From NCBI GenBank assembly GCA_036365455.1, contig JAWQUS010000010.1, forward strand, positions 13,648,501 through 13,712,500: 64,000 nucleotides of DNA, read 5' to 3'. The position numbers and the translations under genes were made by a program. The notes below the pieces were generated by a model, which searched no databases, was not told the DNA's origin, and was given only the letters and a program-made list of their open reading frames with translations. Source of the stretch: Macrosoma leucophasiata (lineage: Eukaryota > Arthropoda > Insecta > Lepidoptera > Hedylidae). Of this stretch, positions 36,001-51,000 are shown piece by piece; the first letter of the stretch is position 1; every line of letters begins with the position of its first letter.

Positions 36001-39000
36001 ATAAGCTTTAATTGTTTTATATTGATTATTTAAATAAATAAATATGCTTACACTCACAGCTCCACTACCAAGTATAAACCTGTATTGTGGTGCCGTTACA
36101 CACACACACACATACAACACATATCCAAACACCCTGATACGAAACATATCCGTAATCGATACAAATATTTGTCCTGGTGTGGGAATCGAATCCGCGACCT
36201 TTGAATCAAGCGGTTACCTTACAGCGCTGGTCTAATCAAATCATCGATTTCATTTTTATTTAGGTCCTCGGATCACGTGCTGGACGTATTTGAATTTATT
36301 ATAAAGTATTTTACTTTTTCAATATGAAATAGATACGACATCATCAGAACATTAATCCTGTCCTATACTAGTATCTTAAGCATACTTATTTCGTGTTTTG
36401 TCTAACATATGTAACAGAAAGACGAAAATATTATATTTTTATTTAACGGCATATTTACTATTTTTCAGAATATGCTGGATATTTCGAGTTGAAGCAAGAA
36501 GACAATGTTTTTAATATTGCGGCGATTTCTGAACTTCCTTCTCAAGCTATTATTGTAGATAATATAATCCTTTTGATTGAAGCCACAAAGCCGTGGACAG
36601 TTGGAGCCAGAGCTGTAGTTAGTATAGCTTTGCCGGCAGGTAATTTCACACATTAATATGAGTAAACTGATATTGATGAAAAACCAGTGGAAGGTAGTAT
36701 TTTTGTTTAATTTTAAAGCAATATTACTTATAATAGGTATGTTATTCACCGATATCAGTTAAGTACCTATGAAAGCTGTAGATTATTAATTTAATTTTCT
36801 ACGAGAACTATTAAATATCATTAACGCCTTCTAACCCTCCAAATTAAATTTGATTTCTATTATATGTAAGCATTTTCTGTTCAACTTTTACATTTCATTA
36901 AATTAAAATAACTTTAACATAAAAAGCAAACTAAGATATTTTTTAAATTGATACAAAGAAGAGTTATCGAAGTTGATTGAGTACTTCGATATCCCTTAAC
37001 TTCGAGTAATTACTTATTGAAAGCTATTAGGTTTCAATGCAAAAATCTTCTGCATCATCTGACGATGAATCCAATCGCTAATGTGTAATCGTATACATTA
37101 CGATTATACAAAGCTGTTTTCTGTTATGACACTATCGCATCTCTTAAAGCTTCTCTTCATAATATTTATAATTTGACAGCAAATAATAAAAATCATCATC
37201 AAGTTCCATACCATTATATATTAAAAAATCACGTTTGTTGTATAGAAGCCCCAACAGACAGACGAATGGACGGACGAACAAACGAACAGATGGACGAACG
37301 AACGGATAGACAGTGGAGTCTTAGTAATAGGGGGTATAACTCTAAAATATTCTATTGAACATTATATTCTATTGTACTCGTACATAATAATATATTGTCA
37401 TTGTATATTGTGTCAATATGTTATTATGGATTCGTAAAATGTTATTTTGCACTATTTTGTCAAATCAACGCTTCTTCGTGATTTCCTTATTTATGAAATT
37501 CACGATGTTTTCATTCGCCGAAAAACAAACGCAACTATAAGCTGCTAATAAAACAATATTTTTGCTTCTACTTCCTGTATTGATAATCAATAATATACTT
37601 ATATTTATGTTTTTGATCCCATAAGGATATAAAAATATATCTACGTATATGCAACATGTAAAATAATATATTTAAACTAGCTGACCCGGCAAACTTCGTA
37701 TTCACTGACAATGAAATAATGTGTCAAAGGTTTCAAAGATAGATGTACGGAAAAATGAAATTGTGTTTTTTACTATTTCCCTTGAAATAGTAAAAAACAC
37801 AATTTTAAGCGCACATGGTCCAGCGACTGGTGTAGATCGTAAGCGATCTCTCGGTTAAGCACTACGGGCGCGGTCGGGTAGTGTGATGGATGACCGCTAG
37901 TGGCAAATTAAATGCGCGTTTCCGTGCTTCGGAGGGCACGTTAAGCCGTCCGTCCCGGTTGCTATCGATGGATAGCAGTCATTAAACCTTGTCGGAGGCC
38001 TTATGGAGCGGTTTGAAAACATCTGACAGCGTGTTGGCCACTCACCCACCCACCTCCACCAATCCGCATTGGAGCAGCGTGGTGGAGTAAGCTCCAGGCC
38101 TCCCCCCAAAAAAGGGGAGAGACTCGTGCCCAGCAGTGGGACGTATAATGGGTTGCCATTATTATACTATTTTCCTTCAATTTCTTCATATTTTCTTACC
38201 TTTTAAGCCTTCCCTGGACTTCCAAAAATCATTCAAAACCAAAATAAGCCAAATTGGTTTAGCCGTTCTCTAGTTTTAGTGCGACTAACGAACAGCAATT
38301 GATTTTTATATATATAGAAGATAATAAATAGGTGTAGGTTATAATAGAAAAGTTTTTATCACCATTTGTTTCAAATGCATTCGAAGTTCTCAAATCTAAT
38401 TGGTTATTTTTTGTAAATAATAATAATTACATGCAGTTACAATAGGTATAAAATTGCACGCAATCTTTGTTTCAGCAAGAGAACTAAAATTTGATAATCT
38501 TTCTTATAAGGGTTCTATAGATACGAGTAATAACACTTTAATTCTTGACACTATAATCTTAAGTGTTGGCTACGAAGAAGATGTGATATTTAATCTACTG
38601 GGAGGTAGGATAATAATTTTTTTTCTCTTAAATTTATCATTATCTAATAATTCTTCTTACAAAGTGTTACATAAGCTTATTTTGCTCTGAACATTTGTGA
38701 ATATTCTATTATTTTTCGCTTTTTTGACAGCGCACGGTGACGTGCGTGCACACTAGTCTAAGTAGTACTGTCGATCGATAAGGTAATTACTATCATATCT
38801 CACGTTTTCAAGTTCATTATTATTTTTAAAATTACTTGATCAAAAAAATGTTTTGTATGTTTTAATAATCCTACGATGTGATTTGCCTTCAGAAAATTAT
38901 TCTGCTGTGGGAAAACGAGTGTCGAAATTTCACCCTGTAATAAGGCATTATGATATTGAACTTGATAAATAGTAATATGACTCCTGTTTATTTTTGAGAT

Positions 39001-42000
39001 ATGAATCTACATACAATCAAAATTAAGTTATGTTCACGTACAAAATCGATATAATTTCATTGATTTTTGTATTTTTGGTCGCTGATAATTAAGTAACTAT
39101 AATAATTATTTATAATAATGAAATAACTTAATAGCAGTACAATTTTATTTCAGATTCCGCCGATTATTTTACCGTGTCTAATTTTGAAAATGAAGTAACC
39201 ATAGAATTAATAACACAGCTTCCCGAAAATGTTATTTTTGATAACAATGTCGTTATATTGACTCTTCTCGCTTCCGGAATAAATTCCGTACCGACTTCCA
39301 CCACTATTGCGCTTAGGATAATAAAAGAAGACATTAACACACCAGTATTCAGTCAAAATATTTACGAAGTAATATATATAAATTCATCCCAAATTGATAT
39401 ACCTCTCATTCAATTAATACAAGGATATGATAGCAGTGTCTCCTTTAATCTTCAAGGAGGTAATTATATAATTATATATCATCCATACGTTTATTTAACC
39501 CAATCCAAAGATATAAAACAAAAAAATAATAATCACTAATCTGTTCTGTTACAGACCATGCGCAATATTTTAACATTGTGAATGAAGAAAACATTGTTAC
39601 AATTGATATGGAAGCTACAATACCAGACGAATTGATTTTTGATGAAAAAGTGCTCTTATTTAATATTTTGGCTGTTAAACCAATGACCGTGGGTGCTTAC
39701 ACCACTGTATCTGTAAAATTCCCTCCAGGTAAATAAAGTAAATTATGTATATCCAGATCAACTCCTTTGGTCCTGCCTAACATTGATGTGGGTTTGTTTT
39801 AAGTAACTTTAAATTATCACAAGATAAAATACGAAGGTTTATTTAGTTCTGTGACCTAAAAATATTGTAAGTAGGTAGGTATGCACAAATGTTTATTGAT
39901 AAAATTAAATTAGCTTACAAAATGAAATACCTATTATTTTATATCGTATACGTCTGATAAAATAAATTAAAATGCGTGAAATTCATATTAACACAATGGT
40001 ACTCACCGACTAACCCGTCTTTAGTTCAGTTGGTACCCACCCTAGTACCCATAGGCGTTGTAATTTCAGCGTTACCATTTGATTTTGTATTTTTCTTTTT
40101 CAGTGCTCACTGAACCCGCAGTAATGACCTTCTCACAAAATACATACATAGGAACGTTAGAAAATGATGTATTATCAATTGACAATCTTGTAATAGAAAA
40201 TGGATATACACCAGGAACTGACTTCCTTATAACTGGCGGTATGTCCATAGTTGAGGAATTGAATTTCTAAATTAGTTATTGTGAAGAAGTTTGGCCATCC
40301 AAGTATTAATATACATATTATTTAAAAATTGTTCAACTAAGTTTTGTGGTGCAATAAACGTTATATAATAAATAATTATGTAACGTATCAATATACACAG
40401 CCAATTAATAAACGTCTTCTGTGCAGTCCCAGAAGACCTTTGATAAATATTCGATGGTAATTGTGAAGTAGTTCGGCCACGTTCCACGCAACATTATACC
40501 TATTATTTAAAAATGATCAAATTTTTGTGGTGCAGTACTGTATACGTTATGTAATAATTATAAAACGTATCAGTATACGCAACCAATCAACAAACTTCTT
40601 TTATACAGAAGAACCAAAGGTCTGCTGTGACTGTGCAGGAAGGACTTCTTGATACGATGAATTTATGTATAATTTTTTTTGGAATACTGAATATGTATGA
40701 GCGAGTTATTTTTGTCTTTACACCATAACTCATTAGAAATATCAATTTTTGTTCGTTCTCATATTATCTGTCTCTTGTCGTATTTAAAATTATCGATGGT
40801 GTGTTAATTTTGAAAGAGTTTGAAGTAACCAGTTGTGCATTTATCTATTTCTATATTCATTTTCACAGAGTTTGCTCATTACTTTATCCTCTCAAGTTCT
40901 GAAAATATAATTACAATTACTCTGGCAAATATAGCAAACATTGAAAGTCTGAGGAGTCACAAGTTCGTTTTGCTAGAAATAGAAGCACGGAGGAAAAGAG
41001 CCGTGTCAACGTCTACGACAGTCATAGTTGATGTAATAGAAGCTGGCATGGTAATATTACCTGTTTTCGATAGACCGTTTTATGGCGGTCTTTATAGTAA
41101 AGAATATGGTCTCCAATTTGATGAAGAGATTTCCTTAATCCTTGGATATGACGATACTGTCACCTTTGCTTTAGAAGGAGGTATATTTTCATTTGAATAA
41201 TTCATAAATATTTAAGTGACGCTGGGCAATGCTCATATTAAATTATTAATATTTATTTCAGAAAATGCAGAGTGGTTTACGGTTATTCCGGAAAATAATT
41301 CAGTTCGAGTTATAGAGAATGCCACCAACATAGTTCCTGATCATATATTTAATAGTAATAATCACATACTCTTTACTATAGAGGCGCAAAAACCCGCGAC
41401 CATAGGTGGACGAGCCGCTATATCCATCGAATTTGTCAAAGGTTTGATATAAACACATTTCGCACAATCTCTATCTTATATACCATATAAATAAAAAATA
41501 CTGGACAACGGCTGGACCGATTTGGTTAATTTTAGTTCTTAAATATTGGTAAAATTCCATGGAACGTTTTAAAGGTGAAAATTATGAAGAAATTGTGAGG
41601 AAAATAGTAAAAACCACAATTTTATTTCCTCGTACATAAAATTTGTACGTGTCATTTTCTTGACACATTATTAAACATAGGGCTGCGCAAAGTTCGCTGG
41701 ATCGGCTAAGTTTCTCTTCTCTATAAAGATATATAAAATTCTCGTGTCACAAAGTTAGTAACTATACTCCACCGTAACGGCTGGAGCGATTCTCATGAAA
41801 TTTTGTGTGCCTATTGGGTAGGTATTAGAATCGGCCAACATCTATTTTTCATATCCCTAAGTGATAAGGTGATTCTCACAAAATATTTTATTTTCGATTT
41901 TTTGGATATTTTTTTCATTTAATATCTCTAAAGCAATACGAAGTTCGTCAGGGCAGCTAGTATAATAATAATAATATTGGCAACGCTGGATACGTCCCAC

Positions 42001-45000
42001 TTCTGGGCACTAGTCTCTGCCCTTCTTGAGAGGAGGCCTGGAGCTTACTCCACTACGGGTTGGTGGAGATAAGGGTTAGTGGCCAACCCGTTGTCGGATG
42101 TTTTCAAACCGCCAATAAGACCTCCGACAAGGTTTTAACGACTGCTATCTATCGATAGCAACCGGGACCGACGGCGTAACGTGCTCTTCGAAGCACGGGA
42201 ACGCGCATTTTAATTTGCCACTAGCGGTCACCCACATATCACACACCCAACCGCGCCCGTATCGCTTTACCGAATAGATCGCTTCCGATCTACACCAGCC
42301 GCGGGGCCATGCGCGCTTCTGGGCAGCTAGAAATATATAATAATTGTGAATAAATGATAATAATATTCAAAATATACGAATAATTATTGACAGTTCAGGA
42401 CCAAAAAACAGCACAACTTAAAGATTGCAGTTACTTCACTATCACATATAATATAATTATATTTTTTCGTCACATAATAACACATGTCATGTGAGTCAAA
42501 CTATATACAAACTTATAAGAAAAATAGAGAGAAAAAATTGACTTCAGGCGGAAGTCCAACTCCGACCGCGACCTCTGCGACTCCAGCGTAGACGTTCGAC
42601 TAATTTTATTAACAAACAAAGTTACACTTGACTGTCAAATTATAGCTTGGGAAGGCGGACTTATTTTTATTTAAAAATCTGTACTACTGTTGGGTACAGT
42701 ACAGTCACAGTCAGGCGACAGATATTATTATTAGGTACAGTCAGATAATTCAGGAGAACCCGATTATCTGTTCAATTGTATTGTAATACTAGCTGTTTCC
42801 CGCGGCTTCGCCCGCGTGTATGTCTATTAAGAAATTATTTAAATTTTACGATCCCGTGGACATGTTCTAATCAAGTTTCCCGTCGCGTACCTACCTCCTT
42901 GTGGAGTACTGATAGCATTATTCACGTCTATAACTTTAAAAATCTCTATTTAATTAGAGCCTGTTCAGTAATGACATAACACCTTGAAAATTTCGGAAAG
43001 TCCCATACCAATTTCTCTATCCATTTTTTAGGGGTTTGGGGGAAGATTTTTCGTGCATTATAAACTGACAAAATACCCGTACAAACTATCGCCTCCTCTC
43101 TTGGGTTGAGCGCACAATTCCAAACAAAATAAAATCTTAAGAACGCTCAACCTAGTTTTCTTTAGTATGAATTTTTGTATAGCGGTAATAAAGTGCAAAT
43201 TGACTCTTTGACGTTAGGAACACACCTAGATTGCTTAGACAACAGTGAGTGCTTTTAATTTAATACGAACTTTATATAATAGCAGTAAAGCTTCAAATGA
43301 CTACGTTTTAGTTAGGAGTTCAAGGAACATTTAAAAAAAGAATTTGCCAAGTTGGTCCAGGCATTGTTGAGTTCTGCGCTAACCAACACATTTTGCGATT
43401 CATTTTTATATTATAGACTAAGCTGGCCCGGCAAACTTCGTATCGCTTTAAAAAATAATAAGAATAAAGATAAAAAATACACTACAGTTTTAGCGAAACT
43501 AACAAACAGCAATTGATTTTTGAAAATTGTCTATCCTGTCCAGTTTCGGTAATAATTTAATGACATTTATTAAAAATGAAATATGTACGTCGTAATGACG
43601 GGCTTTGACATTTGAATTTATGAAATTATTGATTTTATTTTACGAATTATCAAAAAATACGAATTTGGCGGATATGTTCTCGACTCAGAACAATTATTTT
43701 TTTACGATCTTTAATTGTAAATAGGTTTCGATCGAGTCTACCGTAGATCTGTGGCAGAAAATATGACATGTAATGTCTGTGCTTAGGTTCATAATGGCGG
43801 ATGTGTAAAATTGAATATTAACGTTGTGCATTTTTAACCACTAATGCCACCAATACTACCACTACCATTACCACCATCGTCACCACCACCACCACCAACG
43901 CCATCAACGCCACCACCAATACCAACATCACTAAACATCTACGCCACTAACGCCTCCAAAACTACCAACAACACCACCAACGTCACCAACGCCACTAATG
44001 CCTCCATCGAGACTAAAAACCACCACCACCAGTGTCACCATCAACACCTACGCCACCAACGACACCAATGACACCAATGACACCAATTACACAAATAACA
44101 CCCACGACACCAACGACACTAACGACACCAACGACACCAACGACACCAACGACACCAACGAAACCAACGAGACCAACGACACCAACGACACCAACGACAC
44201 CAACGACACCAACGACACCAACGACACCAACGACACCAACGACACCAACGACACCAACGACACCAACGACACCAACGACACCAACGACACCAACGCCATC
44301 AACGCCACCAACGCCACCACCACCACCACCATCAACACCACCAACACCACCAATGCCATCAACACCACTTACGCCACCAATTTTGTTATTTCTTGTATTT
44401 AATTTAATCGTTGCAGCGGTAACAGAAATACATAATTTGTGAAAATTTTAGCTTTCTAGCTATCACTGTTTATGAGATACAGCTTGGTGGACGGACGGAC
44501 AGACAGCGGAGGATTAGTAATCCGTATGGCCCGTTTTTACCTTTTAGGTAGGAAATCCCCTAAAAGATAGAACTAAGGTACAGAATATCTAAAAAATATG
44601 TAGTATAAATGTTAAGTGAAACTTACCACAATATATTAATGAAAGATCGGCAGATCAAATAAGCCGTTTCTGAAATAAGCGTGCACAAACACACAGACAA
44701 ACAGACATTTTTCCGGGATAAAAAGTACCCAGTGTTGTGCGCCAAAGGTTAAAGTATAATCATACCAAGTTTCATTGTAATCGGACCGGTACTTTTTATG
44801 TGATGCTTGAACAAACAGACAGACAGACAGACGGACAAAAATTTTTCTAATCACATATTTGGGTTCGGTATCGATCTAGTAACATCCCCTGGTATTTATT
44901 TTTTCAATATTTTTAATGTACATAATTTACACTTCTACAGTTTTATTATAAGTATAGATTATGTCATGCATTTTATAACATTTATTTCAGAATCCAATGA

Positions 45001-48000
45001 TTTATTGCTTCTTGGTTTTGAAAATATAAGCTACATGGGATCAATCAATCAAACGGTTCTTGAATTGGAACCCATCACTCTCAATGAGGGTTATACCGCA
45101 AACGTGATATTCTCTTTGCACGGAGGTATAGTTTTAAATACTTACAAACTTACAAACATACACTTTACTTTTTTATAACGAAATATGCCTGATGCAAGTG
45201 AATGTTCCAGATCTAGCATCTTACTTCACTTGGTCGTCAGAGGGACCTGTCGTCGCCATAACGATGCAAGGGTCCATACCTGAAGACTCCATACCCAGAA
45301 ACAGAATAATAGTATTGGAACTACGGGCCTCTGCTCCAGAATCTCTGCCGGCATTTGCCACCATAATCTTGAATGTTCTGCGTTCAGAAATATCGCCGAT
45401 GGAAATCCCGCTAGTTTTCTCGCAAACATATTACACAGGACAATACACAGAAGCCAGTGGTCTCGTCTTTGAACAGAATATTTCTCTAGCAACCGGTTTC
45501 GACGATAGCATTGAATTCGCTCTTGAAGGAGGTCAGTACATATTCAACTGATGGACACTAAGATTTATTATAATATCTTTTATGTGAGAATACGAGGGAT
45601 TCATATTTATACTTGACTTATATTTCAGACAGCTCCATTTGGTTCGACTTATCGGTGTCTGGAAACTCGGTATCTCTCGTTCTCACCGATCCTATACCCG
45701 CTGCAGTTCTAGCAAATAACCAAAAACTCTTATTCGTGGTCAGAGCCCGTCGGTCTGACACTCTCGATGCAAGTTCGACAGTCGTGATTTCGTTGACAGA
45801 AGGTATGTTTTTATAGCATATTTACTTTCATGATCCAAACTCTTGCTGTCGTGGTGAGGACCTCTTAAAAATATTGCGACGTTTTTGTTTCAGATCTCAC
45901 TAATGCAGCGCTTCTTGGTTTCGAGCATATAAGTTACTCCGGCTCGATTAATGACACTGTTCTTGAATTGACACCCATCACTCTCAACGAGGGTTATACC
46001 GCAAACGTGGTGTTCTCGTTGCACGGAGGTACAGTTTTAAGTACCTATTTACAAATATTACAACTGTTACTTTTTCACAATATGCTAAACATGCCTCATG
46101 CAAATTATTATTCCAGATCTAGCATCTTACTTCACTTGGTCGTCAGAGGGACCTGTCGTCGCCATAACGATGCAAGGGTCCATACCTGAAGACTCCATAC
46201 CCAGAAACAGAATAATAGTATTGGAACTACGGGCCTCTGCTCCAGAATCTCTGCCGGCATTTGCCACCATAATCTTGAATGTTCTGCGTTCAGAAATATC
46301 GCCGATGGAAACCCCGCTAGTTTTCTCGCAAACATATTACACAGGACAATACACAGAAGCCAGTGGTCTCGTCTTTGAACAGAATATTTCTCTAGCAACC
46401 GGTTTCGACGATAGCATTGAATTCGCTCTTGAAGGAGGTCAGTACATATTCAACTGATGGACACTAAGATTTATTGTAATATCTTTTATGTGAGAATACG
46501 AGGGATTCATATTTATACTTGACTTATATTTCAGACAGCTCCATTTGGTTCGACTTATCGGTGTCTGGCAACTCCGTATCTCTCGTTCTCACCGATCCTA
46601 TACCCGCTGCAGTTCTAGCAAATAACCAAAAACTCTTATTCGTGGTCAGAGCCCGTCGGTCTGACACTCTCGATGCAAGTTCGACAGTCGTGATTTCGTT
46701 GACAGAAGGTATGTTTTTATAGCATATTTACTTTCATGATCCAAACTCTTGCTGTCGTGGTGATGATCTCTTAAAAATATTGCGACGTTTTTGTTTCAGA
46801 TCTCACTAATGCAGCGCTTCTTGGTTTCGAGCATATAAGTTACTCCGGCTCGATTAATGACACTGTTCTTGAATTGGCACCCATCACTCTCAACGAGGGT
46901 TATACCGCAAACGTGGTGTTCTCGTTGCACGGAGGTACAGTTTTAAGTACCTATTTACAAATATTACAACTGTTACTTTTTCACAATATGCTAAACATGC
47001 CTCATGCAAATTATTATTCCAGATCTAGCATCTTACTTCACTTGGTCGTCAGAGGGACCTGTCGTCGCCATAACGATGCAAGGGTCCATACCTGAAGACT
47101 CCATACCCAGAAACAGAATAATAGTATTGGAACTACGGGCCTCTGCTCCAGAATCTCTGCCGGCATTTGCCACCATAATCTTGAATGTTCTGCGTTCAGA
47201 AATATCGCCGATGGAAACCCCGCTAGTTTTCTCGCAAACATATTACACAGGACAATACACAGAAGCCAGTGGTCTCGTCTTTGAACAGAATATTTCTCTA
47301 GCAACCGGTTTCGACGATAGCATTGAATTCGCTCTTGAAGGAGGTCAGTACATATTCAACTGATGGACACTAAGATTTATTGTAATATCTTTTATGTGAG
47401 AATACGAGGGATTCATATTTATACTTGACTTATATTTCAGACAGCTCCATTTGGTTCGACTTATCGGTGTCTGGAAACTCGGTATCTCTCGTTCTCACCG
47501 ATCCTATACCCGCTGCAGTTCTAGCAAATAACCAAAAACTCTTATTCGTGGTCAGAGCCCGTCGGTCTGACACTCTCGATGCAAGTTCGACAGTCGTGAT
47601 TTCGTTGACAGAAGGTATGTTTTTATAGCATATTTACTTTCATGATCCAAACTCTTGCTGTCGTGGTGATGATCTCTTAAAAATATTGCGACGTTTTTGT
47701 TTCAGATCTCACTAATGCAGCGCTTCTTGGTTTCGAGCATATAAGTTACTCCGGCTCGATTAATGACACTGTTCTTGAATTGACACCCATCACTCTCAAC
47801 GAGGGTTATACCGCAAACGTGGTGTTCTCGTTGCATGGAGGTACAATTTTAAGTACCTATTTACAAATATTACAACTGTTACTTTTTCACAATATGCTAA
47901 ACATGCCTCATGCAAATTATTATTCCAGATCTAGCATCTTACTTCACTTGGTCGTCAGAGGGACCGGTCGTCGCCATAACGATGCAAGGGTCCATACCTG

Positions 48001-51000
48001 AAGACTCCATACCCAGAAACAGAATAATAGTATTGGAACTACGGGCCTCTGCTCCAGAATCTCTGCCGGCATTTGCCACCATAATCTTGAATGTTTTGCG
48101 TTCAGAAATATCGCCGATGGAAACCCCGCTAGTTTTCTCGCAAACATATTACACAGGACAATACACAGAAGCCAGTGGTCTCGTCTTTGAACAGAATATT
48201 TCTCTAGCAACCGGTTTCGACGATAGCATTGAATTCGCTCTTGAAGGAGGTCAGTACATATTCAACTGATGGACACTAAGATTTATTATAATATCTTTTA
48301 TGTGAGAATATGAGGGATTCATATTTATACTTGACTTATATTTCAGACAGCTCCATTTGGTTCGACTTATCGGTGTCTGGAAACTCGGTATCTCTCGTTC
48401 TCACCGATCCTATACCCGCTGCAGTTCTAGCAAATAACCAAAAACTCTTATTCGTGGTCAGAGCCCGTCGGTCTGACACTCTCGATGCAAGTTCGACAGT
48501 CGTGATTTCGTTGACAGAAGGTATGTTTTTATAGCATATTTACTTTCATGATCCAACTCTTGCTGTCGTGGTGATGATCTCTTAAAAATATTGCGACGTT
48601 TTTGTTTCAGATCTCACTAATGCAGCGCTTCTTGGTTTCGAGCATATAAGTTACTCCGGCTCGATTAATGACACTGTTCTTGAATTGACACCCATCACTC
48701 TCAACGAGGGTTATACCGCAAACGTGGTGTTCTCGTTGCACGGAGGTACAGTTTTAAGTACCTATTTACAAATATTACAACTGTTACTTTTTCACAATAT
48801 GCTAAACATGCCTCATGCAAATTATTATTCCAGATCTAGCATCTTACTTCACTTGGTCGTCAGAGGGACCTGTCGTCGCCATAACGATGCAAGGGTCCAT
48901 ACCTGAAGACTCCATACCCAGAAACAGAATAATAGTATTGGAACTACGGGCCTCTGCTCCAGAATCTCTGCCGGCATTTGCCACCATAATCTTGAATGTT
49001 CTGCGTTCAGAAATATCGCCGATGGAAACCCCGCTAGTTTTCTCGCAAACATATTACACAGGACAATACACAGAAGCCAGTGGTCTCGTCTTTGAACAGA
49101 ATATTTCTCTAGCAACCGGTTTCGACGATAGCATTGAATTCGCTCTTGAAGGAGGTCAGTACATATTCAACTGATGGACACTAAGATTTATTATAATATC
49201 TTTTATGTGAGAATATGAGGGATTCATATTTATACTTGACTTATATTTCAGACAGCTCCATTTGGTTCGACTTATCGGTGTCTGGAAACTCGGTATCTCT
49301 CGTTCTCACCGATCCTATACCCGCTGCAGTTCTAGCAAATAACCAAAAACTCTTATTCGTGGTCAGAGCCCGTCGGTCTGACACTCTCGATGCAAGTTCG
49401 ACAGTCGTGATTTCGTTGACAGAAGGTATGTTTTTATAGCATATTTACTTTCATGATCCAAACTCTTGCTGTCGTGGTGATGATCTCTTAAAAATATTGC
49501 GACGTTTTTGTTTCAGATCTCACTAATGCAGCGCTTCTTGGTTTCGAGCATATAAGTTACTCCGGCTCGATTAATGACACTGTTCTTGAATTGACACCCA
49601 TCACTCTCAACGAGGGTTATACCGCAAACGTGGTGTTCTCGTTGCACGGAGGTACAGTTTTAAGTACCTATTTACAAATATTACAACTGTTACTTTTTCA
49701 CAATATGCTAAACATGCCTCATGCAAATTATTATTCCAGATCTAGCATCTTACTTCACTTGGTCGTCAGAGGGACCTGTCGTCGCCATAACGATGCAAGG
49801 GTCCATACCTGAAGACTCCATACCCAGAAACAGAATAATAGTATTGGAACTACGGGCCTCTGCTCCAGAATCTCTGCCGGCATTTGCCACCATAATCTTG
49901 AATGTTCTGCGTTCAGAAATATCGCCGATGGAAACCCCGCTAGTTTTCTCGCAAACATATTACACAGGACAATACACAGAAGCCAGTGGTCTCGTCTTTG
50001 AACAGAATATTTCTCTAGCAACCGGTTTCGACGATAGCATTGAATTCGCTCTTGAAGGAGGTCAGTACATATTCAACTGATGGACACTAAGATTTATTGT
50101 AATATCTTTTATGTGAGAATACGAGGGATTCATATTTATACTTGACTTATATTTCAGACAGCTCCATTTGGTTCGACTTATCGGTGTCTGGCAACTCCGT
50201 ATCTCTCGTTCTCACCGATCCTATACCCGCTGCAGTTCTAGCAAATAACCAAAAACTCTTATTCGTGGTCAGAGCCCGTCGGTCTGACACTCTCGATGCA
50301 AGTTCGACAGTCGTGATTTCGTTGACAGAAGGTATGTTTTTATAGCATATTTACTTTCATGATCCAACTCTTGCTGTCGTGGTGATGATCTCTTAAAAAT
50401 ATTGCGACGTTTTTGTTTCAGATCTCACTAATGCAGCGCTTCTTGGTTTCGAGCATATAAGTTACTCCGGCTCGATTAATGACACTGTTCTTGAATTGAC
50501 ACCCATCACTCTCAACGAGGGTTATACCGCAAACGTGGTGTTCTCGTTGCACGGAGGTACAGTTTTAAGTACCTATTTACAAATATTACAACTGTTACTT
50601 TTTCACAATATGCTAAACATGCCTCATGCAAATTATTATTCCAGATCTAGCATCTTACTTCACTTGGTCGTCAGAGGGACCTGTCGTCGCCATAACGATG
50701 CAAGGGTCCATACCTGAAGACTCCATACCCAGAAACAGAATAATAGTATTGGAACTACGGGCCTCTGCTCCAGAATCTCTGCCGGCATTTGCCACCATAA
50801 TCTTGAATGTTCTGCGTTCAGAAATATCGCCGATGGAAACCCCGCTAGTTTTCTCGCAAACATATTACACAGGACAATACACAGAAGCCAGTGGTCTCGT
50901 CTTTGAACAGAATATTTCTCTAGCAACCGGTTTCGACGATAGCATTGAATTCGCTCTTGAAGGAGGTCAGTACATATTCAACTGATGGACACTAAGATTT

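Noticed and set aside
43998..44442. Long open frames encoding Thr-Asn-Asp and Thr-Pro-Thr repeats
   Set aside because: They are produced by the A/C minisatellite; all phases without T are open. No splice or start context, and they lie in an intron.
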